64,000 bases of DNA from Paragorgia papillata (lineage: Eukaryota > Cnidaria > Anthozoa > Scleralcyonacea > Coralliidae), in assembly GCA_035771165.1 (NCBI GenBank), contig JAWNZC010000322.1, positions 1,802,501-1,866,500 on the forward strand, read 5' to 3'. The notes beneath the pieces are model-generated. The model searched no databases and was not told where the DNA came from. It saw nothing but the letters and a program-made list of their open reading frames with translations. The translations under genes and the position numbers were made by a program. Shown in pieces: positions 43,701 to 55,547 of the stretch (position 1 is its first letter; every line of letters begins with the position of its first letter).

Positions 43701-44400
43701 GGTGTTTATTTTACTCTGTTTAACGCTACACTATTTTACTCGTCGAATTAGGGCCCACCCTCAAGCTTTCGAAGTGATGGGATTAAGATAATACAAGACA
43801 TTTAGGTCTTATAATTCCTTGAATATTTGAACTTTGTATAATTATGACAAGTTATAATATACAGTAAGCGCGAATTTGTTGTAACAGACGTTTATTATTT
43901 AGTTTATTTATTAGCTCAGCAATAAATAATAAACCAAAACATTCCACATCGAACAATCACCTTAGCAGCCGTATCATCGGTAAGCGCTCCCTTTTCGCCG
44001 GCTTCATTCCAACTGGTAGGCTTTTGTGTGCATTATACCTGCAACTTGTCCCGATTTGGTCTCAACTCTTAGGATTATATATATAATCGAACACTCAATT
44101 TTTTTTACTATGGGCCTGTTTATATGATCCCAGTATATACCGGGATCTCGGCCTGTAGATATTAATTTACTGTTATTTTCCAAGTTAAGTTTATATGGAG
44201 ACCGGGACGTCCCGCCTGACCGGGATTTCGGTTGAAGCAACCGGTCAGGCGGGACAATTTTTTGTCCATACAAGCGCAATATCCCTGTAGACCGGGATGA
44301 AGTTTACTGAACTGCAATGCTTGTAACTAAGTTCAAGTCTTATCTTAAGCCCTTTCGGAAATTTTGATTGAAAACTTTTCATCAAAGAAACAGAGATCTT
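43701..44400. repeat. AT-rich spacer and CCGGGA-type MITE, copy 2
   Basis: 44105-44300 is a MITE with GACCGGGACGTCCCGCC and inverted GGCGGGACAATTTTTTGTCC. The part 43740-44100 holds no gene; the (ATT)-rich piece 43895-43940 is a short inverted repeat. Confidence 0.5.
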
Positions 44401-46181
44401 CGCAAGATTTGGATCCAAAATGGTAGACCAAGGAATCAAAACAACCCTTATTTTAAACAGTACAAGAATGCCCGAAACGAGAATTCCGAAAAGAAATGAG
44501 AAGGTTAGCTTCAGATCACGAGTCTAAACAATTTGATCACTTGGAACAGTCTTATGATACCGATCGTAGTAGCTTCTACAAAGCCATTAGCAAATTACGT
44601 AAGAATAAAAGTGCGAAGCATAGAAACGGACTACGAATGGAAGGAAAAATTATAACAGATCCAAACAGCGTTCTCGATATTTGGACAAAGCATTATGTTG
44701 ATCTCCACTCACCTACGCAAGATAACAATTTTGATAAAGATTTTCAACAACATGTGCAAGAAAAGATCCGCGAATATAAATCGGCATCTCTGGAAAATGG
44801 CGAAGATGTCTTGAATGAACCCTTTACCATCGATGAATTAATTGCTATTTGCGGTAACTTACCAAATGGAAAATCTGGTGGACTTGATAATATTGTTTAC
44901 GAACACGTGAAATATGCCGGTCAAGCTCTTTTTTCTACTTTGTGCACTATTTTCAACGCTATCAGTCGCGATTTAGAGGACGTTGGTAACTCCATTGTCA
45001 CTGGTATCATTCACTCTCTGTTTAAAAGCAATAAATCTGACAGATTTGATAAAAATAACTTTCGTGGAATCACTCTCCTTAATGTTTTTGGGAAAATATT
45101 TGAAAGATTAATTCTGTGCAGATTAATGCCGAAATTTCAAAGTTTGGGAATCCCCAACAAGATGCAGTTCGCTTATCAAAAAAACAAAAACTGCATTTTA
45201 GCTAGTTTTGTCTTAGAAGAGTCAATTGCGCATTATGTTGAACGTGATAGCAAGGTTTACTGCTGCTTTTTGGATTCGGAAAAGGCCTTCGACACTGTTT
45301 GGATAGATGGCCTCTTCTACAAACTATATAACTGTGGAATTCGGGGTAAAACATGGAGGTTGCTATACAATTGGTACAATAAGTTATCCAGCTGTGTTAG
45401 ACACACGAATCTTCTATCACCAATTTTTCGTATTCGCCAAGGTGTTCGCCAAGGCAGTGTTCTATCACCATGGCTTTTTTTGGTTTTCAACAACGATATT
45501 CCCGAAATTATTGAAAAATCAAGTTATGGTCTTCAGATTGGTAACACTCATTGTGGATCTATTTTAGTTGCGGATGACATTGCTCTCCTGTCTGCTAGAG
45601 TAAATGGCCTACAAATAATGCTAAACATCATTGACAATTATAGTAAGAAGTGGAGATTTTTGTTCAATGTAGGGAAAACCATAATAGTTACGTTCGGTGA
45701 ATCAACTAGATGCAACAAGAAATATAAACCCCATCGCAACTGGAAACTTGATTATGTTGATGTCACAGAAAAACCTGCGTGGACTCATGTCGGAATTGAA
45801 TTGTCGGGGAATTTCGCAAGCTCGAATAGAACCTCAGAAGCTTCATTGAAAGGTCGGGAAGTGGTATGCAGCCTGATGAGCACCGGGATAAGGCCTGGTG
45901 GAATAAACCCAATTGTTGGTTCCAGTGCATGGATAACGATCGGTCTGCCAAGAATGCTTTATGGCTGCGAACTCTGGTGGAATCTCACCCAATCAGACAA
46001 TGATTGTCTCGAAAGAACAAACCGCTTTGCGGCAAAGCGCGTGCAAGGACTCAGTCCAAATACCAGGTCTGAAGCTGCAATTGGATCACTAGGGTGGTGG
46101 ACTACACAGGGTCATATCGATAAAGCCAAACTTTTATTTCTTGGGAAGTTATCTGCCTCGTCCCCAGTCGCTTCAGATTGA
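44400..46181 (+). pseudogene. LINE 3 reverse transcriptase, 5'-truncated, long intact frame
   Basis: 561 codons open from 44496 to 46181. RT motifs: G-K-S-G-G-L-D near 44870, F-R-G-I-T-L-L near 45060, C-F-L-D-S-E-K-A-F-D near 45270, G-V-R-Q-G-S-V-L-S-P near 45440, catalytic V-A-D-D near 45570, and a thumb with G-C-E-L-W-W near 45965. Upstream codons (44410-44490) continue the protein in a shifted frame (K-N-A-R-N-E). The endonuclease is missing and the C-terminus is cut near 46200 by a G-run. Not closely similar to LINE 1 or 2; the clade is undetermined. Confidence 0.8.
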
Positions 46182-46382
46182 GATCTGGAAGTGGTCAATC
46201 ATTGAGGGAAGGGGAAAGGGGGGGGGGGGGGGGGGCGTATATGGGTGCGCTTTGGCCTTCCCATCAACCATTGCTCTATGCTAGTTCCCTGGCTTCACAA
46301 ACGCGAATTATTTTCCTAAAAATTATAAGAAGAGCCTGCGGAGGAGGCAGCCACATCGGCTTGTTTGAAAAAACAAACTAAC
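46182..46382. other. G18 run and unassigned spacer
   Basis: A long G tract (about 46217-46235) follows the LINE. Then non-coding DNA with a GCCTGCGGAGGAGGC match to the MITE ends at 24726. Copy B of the duplication starts at about 46350. Confidence 0.5.
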
Positions 46383-46758
46383 TAGCCTGCGTGCAGACTT
46401 CGCCCGTTTCCGTTCCCCGGAGGGTAAACGGAAACGGGGGAAGTCTGGAAAACTGGCGTGTTGGTGGCACAGTGGTTAGTACACGTGCCTTTCACCTCTG
46501 CGAGCCGGGTTCGATTCCTGCACGGTGCAGTTATCTCATTAAAAAAATTCACCTTGGCCGCATGTGAGAAGAGTGCTTCCAGTTTGACTCTACCAAACAC
46601 CACAGGTTTCCTCCGGGTACTCCGGTTTCCTCCTGTAGTAACACTGGACCAATGAGGGTGGGCCCTTACTGGACCTCTGAGGATAACAGTTTAGATATAA
46701 CTGATAGAGTTATCCAGTATAAATAAGGTTAGTTTAGTTTAGTTTAGCACGCAGGCTA
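46383..46758. mobile_element. MITE with a SINE nested in it
   Basis: The ends TAGCCTGCGTGC and GCACGCAGGCTA are exact inverses. Left of the SINE a fold-back GACTTCGCCCGTTTCCGTTC / GGAAACGGGGGAAGTC remains from the MITE. Copy A has different sequence at this position. Confidence 0.7.
46455..46746 (+). repeat. tRNA-derived SINE with (TTTAG)n tail
   Basis: Head: A box TGGCACAGTGGTTAG and B box GGTTCGATTCC 31 bp apart, as in a tRNA promoter. Body with GGTTTCCTCCGGGTACTCCG and TTTCCTCC. Tail AGTTTAGTTTAGTTTAG. About 290 bp; it looks complete. Confidence 0.8.
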
Positions 46759-47029
46759 GAATGCAGTACATATTATAAATATTTTTATTAAAATATTGTT
46801 TCTATTTTATTTGCTGTAATGGTTTTATTGCGCGCCAAAAATACATGAACCACGCAATGCTTCACGCTCATATCGAAAAAAGGATCGGAGGAAGGAATAA
46901 AAATGAAATTGGAAAATCAAACATAAAACAATTCACGTTTCAGATCTGTAACACGTCACCGTCTAGAGCCAATTTAATATCTCGAGTAAGGTTTTCGACC
47001 GCATTTCCCCCGTTTCTAGTGACTTGTTA

Positions 47030-47276
47030 AGGCCTGGCCAAACGCTTTCAACATTTCATTCAACATCGTTCAACATTGTTGAATTAAACCGTGATTCAAC
47101 ATGTTGAAACTTTTGGCCACCCTGTTGAATGATGTTGATTGTTGTTGAATGATGTTGAACGAAATTTGAACATAACGAAATTTGAACATGTTCAAATTTT
47201 CGTTCAACATGCGTTCTACCGCATCAACAATGTTGAACGATGTTGCATGAAATGTTGAAAGCGTTTGGCCAGGCCT
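47030..47276. mobile_element. Harbinger-type MITE in copy B (TTA duplication)
   Basis: Orthologue of 30285-30519; ends AGGCCTGGCCAAACGC and complement flanked by TTA. It differs from copy A by small indels, e.g. an added CATAACGAAATTTGAA. Confidence 0.8.
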
Positions 47277-47909
47277 TTAATGGCCATGGTATACTAAAGC
47301 GGTCATTATCCAGAGAAGAACCCATAACTCGGCTTTAATACAATAACAAATCAGCTTCCACAAGCACGAAACCCTTGGATTTGTTATTTTCATTTTTGTC
47401 CTATTTATTTTGTACTTTAAAATTGACAGATAAACTACTCTGCGTCGGTGGGCAAAACTAACTATATATATTAATAGGTTGAAATGGCTTACCTGAAAAA
47501 GACGCACACCAATGTAAACCCGAAGAGAACTATGAGCACAGTTGTTTCGCAATGATATATCCTTTGAACTACTTTTACACAATCTCGTTTAAAGGCTAGC
47601 CTTTCCTAATCCTAATCAAGCCCATGTTGGGTTTGGCATTTAATACCACTTGTACACCAGCATCTATGACGTAAATTGCTAATACCAAACTCTTTTTTAT
47701 AGCCCTTAAATTTTGAATTTGGGGTAAAGTTTCTATTGATATTTCATAAAACAGAATACTTCATTCGATTAGCTAATGAATCGTTTTCCCATTTATCAGG
47801 AAATTCACAAGGAAAAAGTTAAAAATATATTCGAAATCACAAAATTTGCGAGGGCGAATGAAAGGATGTTCATTTAGTGTTAAGCAGTGTTAAGCCATGT
47901 ATGAATGAT

Positions 47910-48914
47910 CTTACGTGGAAATCACATACGTCCCATGCGATTAGTAAAGCGCACAGAATACTTGGACTATTGAAACGGAACACCAAGTCATTCAGTGTTA
48001 GTTCAAAGAGATTGCTTTACCTGGCCCTTGTTCGTCCTCATGTTGACTATGCTAGTGAAATATGGTCTGGCCAATCAATCAATCAGATGAGAGATATCGA
48101 GGGCGTCCAAAGGCGAGCTACAACATATATCCTTGGCATACCAAAGTTGTCCGTCAATTACAAAGTCAGATTAATAAAAACCAAACTTCTTCCGCTTTCG
48201 TATTGGCACGAAATTAAGGACTTGCTTTTTCTTCATGGTTGCTCAAATGGAAAATACAACATCAATTTATCTCACTACCTTCCAAATCTACCGGTTAACC
48301 ATCTCGGACATTCAAATAGACATAATTTCAAAATACCAAAACCTCGGACAAAACATTTTCAAAACAGTTTTTTCATATTAAAAGATCATCTAGACTTTGG
48401 AACACACTTTCAGAAAGAAATTAACACATACAGTCTATTTAAAAAATATTTAAAATCAAGATACTCTGTTGCTCTCTAGAACACATTCAATACTGATATT
48501 ATATCTACTTGGCGCTCAATATGTTTAAAATGTAGTTCTGTTAGAGATCTTGAATTGCAGAACTTCAAGAATTTGTTGTTAATATTAACTGTGCGTGCGT
48601 ACGTGAGTGTGTTAGTGTATTGTATTTGTGAAGTCAGTATTTGTAATAAATGATATACAGTAATAAGCGATATAATAGTACAGTAGATGCGATATAATAG
48701 TACAGTAGATGCGATATAGTAGTACAGTAGATGCGATATAGTAGTACAGTAGATGCGATATTGTAGTACAGTAGATGTGATATAGTAATATGTATATGAT
48801 AATATATATGTAATTTGATATTTGTTCATTTTTAGGGCAAGACACCATGACTAGGGCTGAACATCCCTGTTGTGTCTTGCCTCGTGTGCGTAAACATGAA
48901 AACCAAATAAATAA
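47910..48914 (+). mobile_element. LINE 4, 5'-truncated, inserted into copy B
   Basis: One frame to 48479 encodes the RT C-terminus: S-K-A-H-R-I-L-G-L-L-K-R-N, then A-L-V-R-P-H-V-D-Y-A-S-E-I-W, Q-R-R-A-T, and an end S-L-F-K-K-Y-L-K. About 430 bp of 3' UTR follow and the element ends in ATAAATAA. Both copy A (31150) and its inverted arm (about 33755) have the uninterrupted site GAATGTTAATAAGG. A possible AATG duplication flanks it. Confidence 0.85.
48668..48785 (+). repeat. 22-bp tandem repeat in LINE 4 3' UTR
   Basis: About five copies of GCGATATAGTAGTACAGTAGAT with small changes. Confidence 0.9.
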
Positions 48915-49550
48915 ATGTTAATAAGGAAATACCTGAACTTCGCCCAGATATTCAATACCTGCACTTGTCAGTATATACATAACATTATCTCCACCAATCT
49001 CGTTATATTATGCATGCTGGGCTTACATTTTCTAGCAGAATTACGATGAAATAACATTAATTGTATCTTTTTACTGTTTTGAGCTAACAAAAAGCAGCGC
49101 AAGGGAACATGCAGAGGACAAAACGTATGATCTGGAGCTCGAGAACGAAAATTATCGCAAACTCGTTTCCAGTCTCTCAGAGATTTAAGTTGATTTCTGA
49201 TTTCAAAGTGCGTGTGATTTCTGATTTCTAGTGATTTCTGACTTGATTATACTTGTGATTTCTGAGGTGAGCGTATACGAGATTTCTGCCGTGGCGGACC
49301 CCTCGACAAGTTCCTTGTTTTCCAAATATGGTTTTAGTTCTTTTTTTCCCTTTACGTCAAACTAACCATCTAGAAACCTACGTTACAAAGAATGCGGAAA
49401 ATAATCTATGCTAGGATAACGTATGCACGCTAGGGTTTACGTACTCACTAGTGTCTAAAACAATAAATCAGAAGTGTCGCCGTCATACGTTCGCATTACT
49501 CTGTGAACATCGAAGCGATCACATCAGAAGCTATTTGCAAGGGCACAGAA

Positions 49551-52500
49551 ATGATTTCAAAGTTGGTTCTTCTATTCAGTTTCAGTCTGTTTCTGCTTGG
49601 AATGGCAGTCGCTGACACGAGGACTATACAGGTAACATTTATACGATCAAATAGAAAATACAGTTGTATAAGATCAGTTAAAAAAGAGCTTTCAAACAAA
49701 TTTCCAAATTGGCCAAGCAAAGGACAGTTGTCGCGTTTTCTACATTCGTTGGGTTTGTCGGTCTTATCCTTTGTAAGGATAGTTTTGTTATGTCCGTCGA
49801 TAGTCTGTTGTTCATGCAGGTGTAGCTAATTTTGACTGTATTTCTGTTGAAAATTTTATGTAAACTGTGGTTCTCATGAAATTCTTCGTCAAGAATCTTG
49901 AGGAATGTCTGGCCGATGTTAGTGGCGACGTTCTTGCTATATGGTGGGTTGTACCATGTCACGTTTCTATGTCGTTTTCTCTGTTGGTTAGTATAGGCAC
50001 ACTTGGTGATGGCGAAGGTCGAAATTTAAGTACAGGTACTGGTACAGGGGTGCTGCACGGTTGAATGATTCTTCATCAGATGAGACATCGGAGAGACGTT
50101 TGTTGATGGATTCTGGGATGTTCTTGACAATTACGGGTGGGTGGGTGGACTTGTTGTGGATGTACAAGGGTACATTGTTAGGTTTGGTGTAAGGCATGTG
50201 TTTTCCACTGGTCAAGTCAAGGGAAGTTTACAGATTTCTTGTTAGCTTCGATGGTAATTTTCAGGCCGTATTTGTTGAAAGTGGCGCACAGTTTTTTTTT
50301 TGTTAATTCAACCTGGCGGGGAGATCCTTTGATGATCCCGAGGCCGTCATCTCTGTATAACCCAAAATTGTTGCCGTGTTTCTTCGTAATGAGGTGAAGG
50401 AGAAAGGAACCGACAAGTTCGCAAGATTCAGCGCCGTCATAGCTGCCCATGGTGATATCAAAGAAGTTGGGTGATGACTTTTTGCCCCATTGGTTTCCTG
50501 AGTTAAATAGGCATGATTTTTTAGCATGGATAATGATTTGTCTCTCAATCTCTCATCGTCTATGATATTGTCGTGGTTAGAGGCGAAATCTAATGCAGCA
50601 TTCAGGAGTTCAAGCGAGATCGATGGGTAGAACACGTCGAATGCAATGAATGAATATTGGTTTTTGTTTTCGATGTTGTTGAACCAGTTCAAAACGGCAG
50701 CTGTGTTTTTCCATTGGTTGAGGTGAATGGCGCGGTAGTAATTTTCTTGTTAATTCTATCGAGGATTTGTTTACTGATTTTGCCAATCTCGGATTCTGCA
50801 GCGGCAGGTAGGGTTATTGGCAAAGTTGGGTTTGTGGTCTTTCAAGGTGATGAAGGCTTCTCTTTTGGCAGTGATAAGAATGTTGACTTTAACGGCATGG
50901 TGGAAAGTGCGGAGTGCGGAAGAAAACAGAAACGCCGACTACTAAAACTTCTCATTATAATAAGATAATAATAACAAAATTCAAAGGACTGATCGTTTGA
51001 TTTTCAAATTTTTCACTACCAACGCTTATCGCGCAGCTGGTAGTTGTTATTACGTGTCCTATTTCAAACAATATAGTCGTGTCTACCACAGTAGAAAATG
51101 CGGAGTCAGGTCGGCACGCGCAACGTTTTCCATGCTTTTTTACGATGAACGTGGTACGTTTTCATACGTTAAGCAAGGTAACAACCAGACACGACTATAC
51201 GAATAATATTGGCTTGGTATAGTTGGTTTATGACAAGACAACGAGATATATATTGCCTGAACTGCCAGAATTAGCTATTTATCAGACTCCGCATTTTCTA
51301 CCACAGTAGAAGAAAATGCGGAGTCAGGTCGGCACGCCCAACGTTTTCCATCCTTTTTTACGATGAACGTGCGTGGTACGTTATCATACGTTAAGCAAGG
51401 TAACAACCAGACACGACCATACGAATAATATTGGTTTGATTTAGACACGGTACACGTAATAACAACTACCAGATGCGCGATAAGCGTTGGTAGTGTAAAA
51501 TTTGAAAATCAAACGATCAGTCCTTTGAATTTTGTTATTATTATCTTATTATAATGAGAAGTTTTAGTAAGTCCGCACTCCGCACTCCGCATTTTCCACC
51601 ATGCCATTTAAATTTTTTTTTTGACAACCACTTATCTATTAGTTCAAGTGGATATATTCATTTTGAAAACATTTTCCGTGTTTCCATAGCTATGTTTCCA
51701 TAGAGTTATAGAAACACGAGTGGAAGTTTGGGAGAACGAGAAATTGTTTCGAGTTCTCCCAAACTTCCACAAGTGTTTCTATAAGTCTATGGGAACACGG
51801 AAAAAATGTTTTCTATTTCCTTTATAAAATAACCTGTCGAAACTAGGTATAGAACGTAAAAATAATCACTGCATCAAAGCGTAAATGGCGTATTGAATGG
51901 CGTGGACCTTGCCGTGTTTCCATAAAGTTATAGAAACACGGCTTTCAACCAATCGCCGCGCTTGTTTTCAAAATGTTATTTTATAAAGTATAACATTACA
52001 TGCATAAAAAAACGGTAACTTTCTTTTAAAATTTTGAAAAATCAAACTAACAAATGAACGTTAAGAACTTTAACAGGCTTCCTGATCTAGATTCTTATAT
52101 AATTCTCTGTGTAATTACATCTTAGTCATTCAACTTAAAGGTTTTTTGGACAAACAGAACTTGGCCCACATAACAGATCAACTACAGGCAGTTTTATTTG
52201 AAAATCGCTTGAGAAAATCTTTGCCATGAACTTAACTGCCGTGGCCAAAAAATTCAATTCGTTGGTCTGGAATAGGGCCAGGGTTTAAAAGGTGCTCTAC
52301 CTTTTAAACCCTGGCCCTATTCCAGACCAAGGAATAGTATGAATGTAGAGAGTACCTCCCCCCCCCCCCCCCCCCCCACCCCCGAGATAATAATACAGCT
52401 GGATTTTCGGGTTTCGCAATAACTCATTTATGGTCACGTATCAAATGTTTCCCGCGCGCGGGCAATAATGCAACAGTTGTTGCCCAGTCGGGCTATACAA

Positions 52501-53238
52501 GATCACCTCGTTCTGTCAATAATCGCTACATAACGTTTACACATTTTGCTTTTTAGAGGTCCAAAGCAGTTCAAAGGGCGAAGGAAGTCACACCTCGAAG
52601 CTGTCTAGATTACCTCAAAAACGGCTTCACATCAGATGGTTACTACAGCATATACGATTTCAAGACCTTGGACTTTATCACAGTCTACTGTGATATGAAC
52701 TCGGAACCGGGAGCAGCCTGGACCCTGGTTATGTCATACGCGAAGAAAAACATGAAGATAGAGCAGTTCACAAAGCACCCGCTAAAGACAGACAAACCTG
52801 TAAACAAACACTCGCCCAACTGGAACCTCTACCGAATGAGCTGGTCTCAAATGAATCATGTTAAGTCCCAGTCCACCCACTGGAGAGCCACATGCAGCTT
52901 CCTAACTCACGGCGTCGACTACACCGATTACGTTAGAGCGAACGTTCGCACAGTTTGACGTTATGACGTTTCTAGGCCATGGTATCTGCAAATCTGTAGA
53001 ATATGTAAATATTCGCGGCCATCAATGTGCCCAATGTACTACGAGATGGTGGCAAGTCATCAATGCATACGCTGCTCACATCGATAGTTCTCATACTGGG
53101 TGTCAACTTGTTCCAACACAAGGAGCATCTCCAAGTGAGAATAATTTTGGTTACTATCTTGATGGTGCCAACAAAGGGTTTCGTTGCACTGCCGGTCCCA
53201 CATCGACAACCAACTGGTGGTTTGGCGGATATTTGTAA
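49551..53238 (+). CDS. Secreted fibrinogen-like domain protein, two exons, one frameshift
   Basis: Exon 1 (49551-49631) encodes a signal peptide: M-I-S-K then a hydrophobic L/F core and A-V-A-D at the probable cleavage site; donor GT at 49632. Exon 2 starts at 52557 (acceptor TTTTAG) in the same phase. It encodes [16 protein letters not shown] and A-W-T-L-V, the N-terminal subdomain pattern of fibrinogen-related domains. The rest ([16 protein letters not shown], and finally [10 protein letters not shown], stop 53236-53238) is unlike the classical C-terminus and looks cnidarian-type. A one-base shift near 52953 separates 52557-52958 from the frame 52954-53238. It may be a sequencing error or an inactivating mutation. 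Role: extracellular, possibly carbohydrate or matrix binding; unproven. The intron holds a Penelope remnant and fold-back repeats. Confidence 0.75.
49670..50905 (-). pseudogene. Penelope-like retroelement RT remnant (antisense in the intron)
   Basis: On the minus strand: [13 protein letters not shown] (about 50870-50830), F-I-A-F-D-V...F-Y-P-S-I-S (motif A, about 50640), W-G-K-K (about 50490), M-G-S-Y-D-G-A, catalytic Y-R-D-D-G-L (about 50355), and the late block [10 protein letters not shown] (about 49955). Several frameshifts. The downstream GIY-YIG endonuclease is not present. These blocks are specific to Penelope-like elements. Confidence 0.85.
50906..51606. repeat. Fold-back element with inverted 130-bp arms and internal duplication
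   Basis: GGCATGGTGGAAAGTGCGGA at 50898 pairs with TCCGCATTTTCCACCATGCC at 51585, and the arms include AAGATAATAATAACAAAATT. Inside, GTAGAAAATGCGGAGTCAGG...AACGTTTTCC occurs twice directly (51090, 51305). Confidence 0.75.
51640..51990. repeat. Fold-back element with GTGTTTCCATAG arms
   Basis: GTTTGGGAGAACGAG / CGAGTTCTCCCAAAC and TTATAGAAACACG boxes are arranged as nested inverted repeats. The architecture parallels 18480-18815. Confidence 0.65.
52262..52330. repeat. Perfect 32-bp hairpin
   Basis: Arms 52262-52293 and 52299-52330 are exact reverse complements (TTGGTCTGGAATAGGGCCAG and complement) with a 5-bp loop GCTCT. It lies about 230 bp before exon 2 of the fibrinogen-like gene. A C24 tract follows (52357-52377 region). 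Confidence 0.9.
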
Positions 53239-53920
53239 AGACAACATATGTCGAATGTTGTTCTTGCAATGGTGACCTTTTCCTCACTATTTTCTCTTAA
53301 AATCAACTTATTTCACCATGTAATCACAAGACTCTTATTATTGCACAACTAGCTCACTTTTATACAATATACTTTTATTAATATGGTCTATACGGTATAT
53401 TGAATTATATATATACTGCAAATTGCTTTTAAATAGTATTCTGAGCTTTTTCACCATGAAATCACAAGATATTTTATATATCATCGCACAATGGGCCCGC
53501 AGTAATTGGCTTTTGCTGTTGCGGTGTCCCTGCCAAAACTGTTTTCTTTCTGTATAATTATGTTTGCAATTGTAATTGTAATGTGTAACTGGCAAAGCTA
53601 ATAAAATAAAAAATAAAAACAAAACAATGACGTTAGCACATATACTGCAAATTGCTTTTAAATATAGTATTCTGAGCTTTTTCATCATGTAATCACAAGA
53701 TGTTTTATATATCATCGCACAATAACGACATTAGCACACCTTTATGCAATATACTGTTATATATGCATGGTATATACTGCAAATTGCTTTCTAAATAAAT
53801 ATTTGCTTTTGTTTTTTCGTGAATTAATTTATTTTACTTACAACCAACTTTATTTTATCATGTACTGAAACAAGACGGTTTTTATTATTTCTATAATATA
53901 CTGCAAATTGTTTTCGAAGA
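53239..53920 (+). repeat. 3' flank of the fibrinogen-like gene with repeated ATACTGCAAATTGCTTT units
   Basis: TATACTGCAAATTGCTTTTA occurs near 53411, 53641, 53770 and 53887, the first two within longer near-identical 85-bp blocks. AATAAAATAAAAAATAAA at about 53600 could polyadenylate the gene. Confidence 0.65.
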
Positions 53921-54949
53921 AATGCTTGCTTAAATCAATATTGTGTGGGTGGCAAAAATTCCAAAATGATGATTATCTCACTGCAAGAAGTTTCTAAAGT
54001 GTATTGTCGATCAAGTACTGAAATAAATGATAACGAAGTTTTGAGCACCATACCTAGATGGTCAACGAAAATCTTCACGCCTTCCAAACCTGAATATATT
54101 TAAAAAAACTTAGAATTAGAGACAAATCTGACAATTAACATAAACACGCATCTAGCTTCTCTGTCTGCACTGCGTCTTAAAGAGGCTATAGTCATGCTAT
54201 TAAGTTTGTTTGAATATCCAGTCTTGCAAAATATTAATGTTTCAAATGCTTTTCATAACTGACCTTGTTTCTCCTTTAGCTTTTCTATGTGATGATGAAC
54301 TGTTAACCAGTGTTTCTATAAAAAATAAACACAAAGCAGTTATTTTTAAAAGAACTTCTGCATAGTAGTTGCATAACTCAACAGATAACAACAAACTTGA
54401 CCTGATTTTTTGCCACAATTAGCTTGACTTGTCCAACCATTTTGGGATAGTTCCATGATTTGATTTTGACTTTGCATATCAAACAAACTGAAATATCTCA
54501 ATAACGAGACAACGAAACGTAAAACTGCAAAAGATGTTATTCTGTCATTTAAACAAATTTAATTTCGTTTCATATGCACTTTCGTTTCAAAACGTAGTTA
54601 ATTCATGGTTTCAACACGTTTCTTTCCTTTCTCGGTCGCCATCTTGTTTAGTGACGAGTTTCGATTTAATTACGTGATTTAACTAACACCTTGGTTTTGC
54701 AGTTTTTGGCTAAGTCGTAATGCGTCTCATCTTTATACTAGACGTCCTGTATTCATATTAGTCGCGCACAGGAAAGTGCGAAAATAGTTAAAAACCCAAA
54801 ATTCCAAAAAAACGCGTTTTGCAAGTAAAATGCCGTGACCCAGCAGAATTATAGCATCTAAATTTTAGTCTGGAAGTCAAATTTTTCATAATAGAATTCA
54901 AAAAGCTGAAAATGACGCCAATGGCGGAAAATGTCGTACTCCGTACAGT
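53921..54949. other. Non-coding spacer with a MITE fragment
   Basis: 54470-54600 is a fragment of the MITE family of 17173-17665. The rest is AT-rich. No supportable gene. Confidence 0.4.
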
Positions 54950-55142
54950 TGATTTCACATTACTTTCCCATGCAATGTGTGTTGTGAAGTTCGTTGGCAT
55001 GGTTGACAATTGTCCAATCAAATTGCGAGCTTTAGATCAAAGCTCGATTTTGATTGGATAATTGTCAACCTTGGCAACGAATTTCGGAACTTTCCAACGA
55101 ATTTCGCGACACATGGTGGTAAAGTAATGTGAAATCAACTGT
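54950..55142. mobile_element. Palindromic MITE, copy 1
   Basis: Ends ACAGTTGATTTCACATTACT and complement. Inner arms GACAATTGTCCAATCAAA / TTTGATTGGATAATTGTC and CAACGAATTTCG. Confidence 0.8.
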
Positions 55143-55547
55143 AAAAGGGTCTATAGCTTTGAAAAACGCATTTACCATGCATTTACCTGAAAAGAACTGT
55201 TGGAAGCCTAGAAGATTCAGAATAAGGCTTCTAGGTTTTCCAAAAGTTCTTTTCAGAATCTTTTATTTTTTTGTAAAATCAACATTGCCTGGGCAGGCTA
55301 TGCAAGGGAAGAGTGGGCCTTGTTGCTCATCAAAGGAAGCATCGATGAGATACTAATGGCGAAATCGCCTTAAGGTTATTGTTATTATTATTATTATTAT
55401 ATATATACTATAACTCCTGCTAACAATAGTCAATCAAGAGATGGTTTGCAAACTAAATACAAACTTCAAAGCACCCATAATGAGCTGTGATTTTATGTTG
55501 AGACGGTCCTCACCGTGCACAAATCTTTTGCTTTTCACTTATTAATA

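Larger units (their letters stand above)
46350..49640 (+). repeat. Segmental duplication, copy B (parent, leads into the fibrinogen-like gene)
   Basis: Matches 29848-31540 in the same direction and 33564-34150 plus 31541-31671 inverted. Insertions present only here: MITE plus SINE (46383-46758) and LINE 4 (47910-48914). The duplicated block ends in the 5' exon of a gene that is complete only here, so B is the likely parent. Confidence 0.8.

Noticed and set aside
46470..46540. tRNA gene
   Set aside because: Good A and B boxes, but the acceptor stem does not close and the sequence continues into a SINE body and tail.
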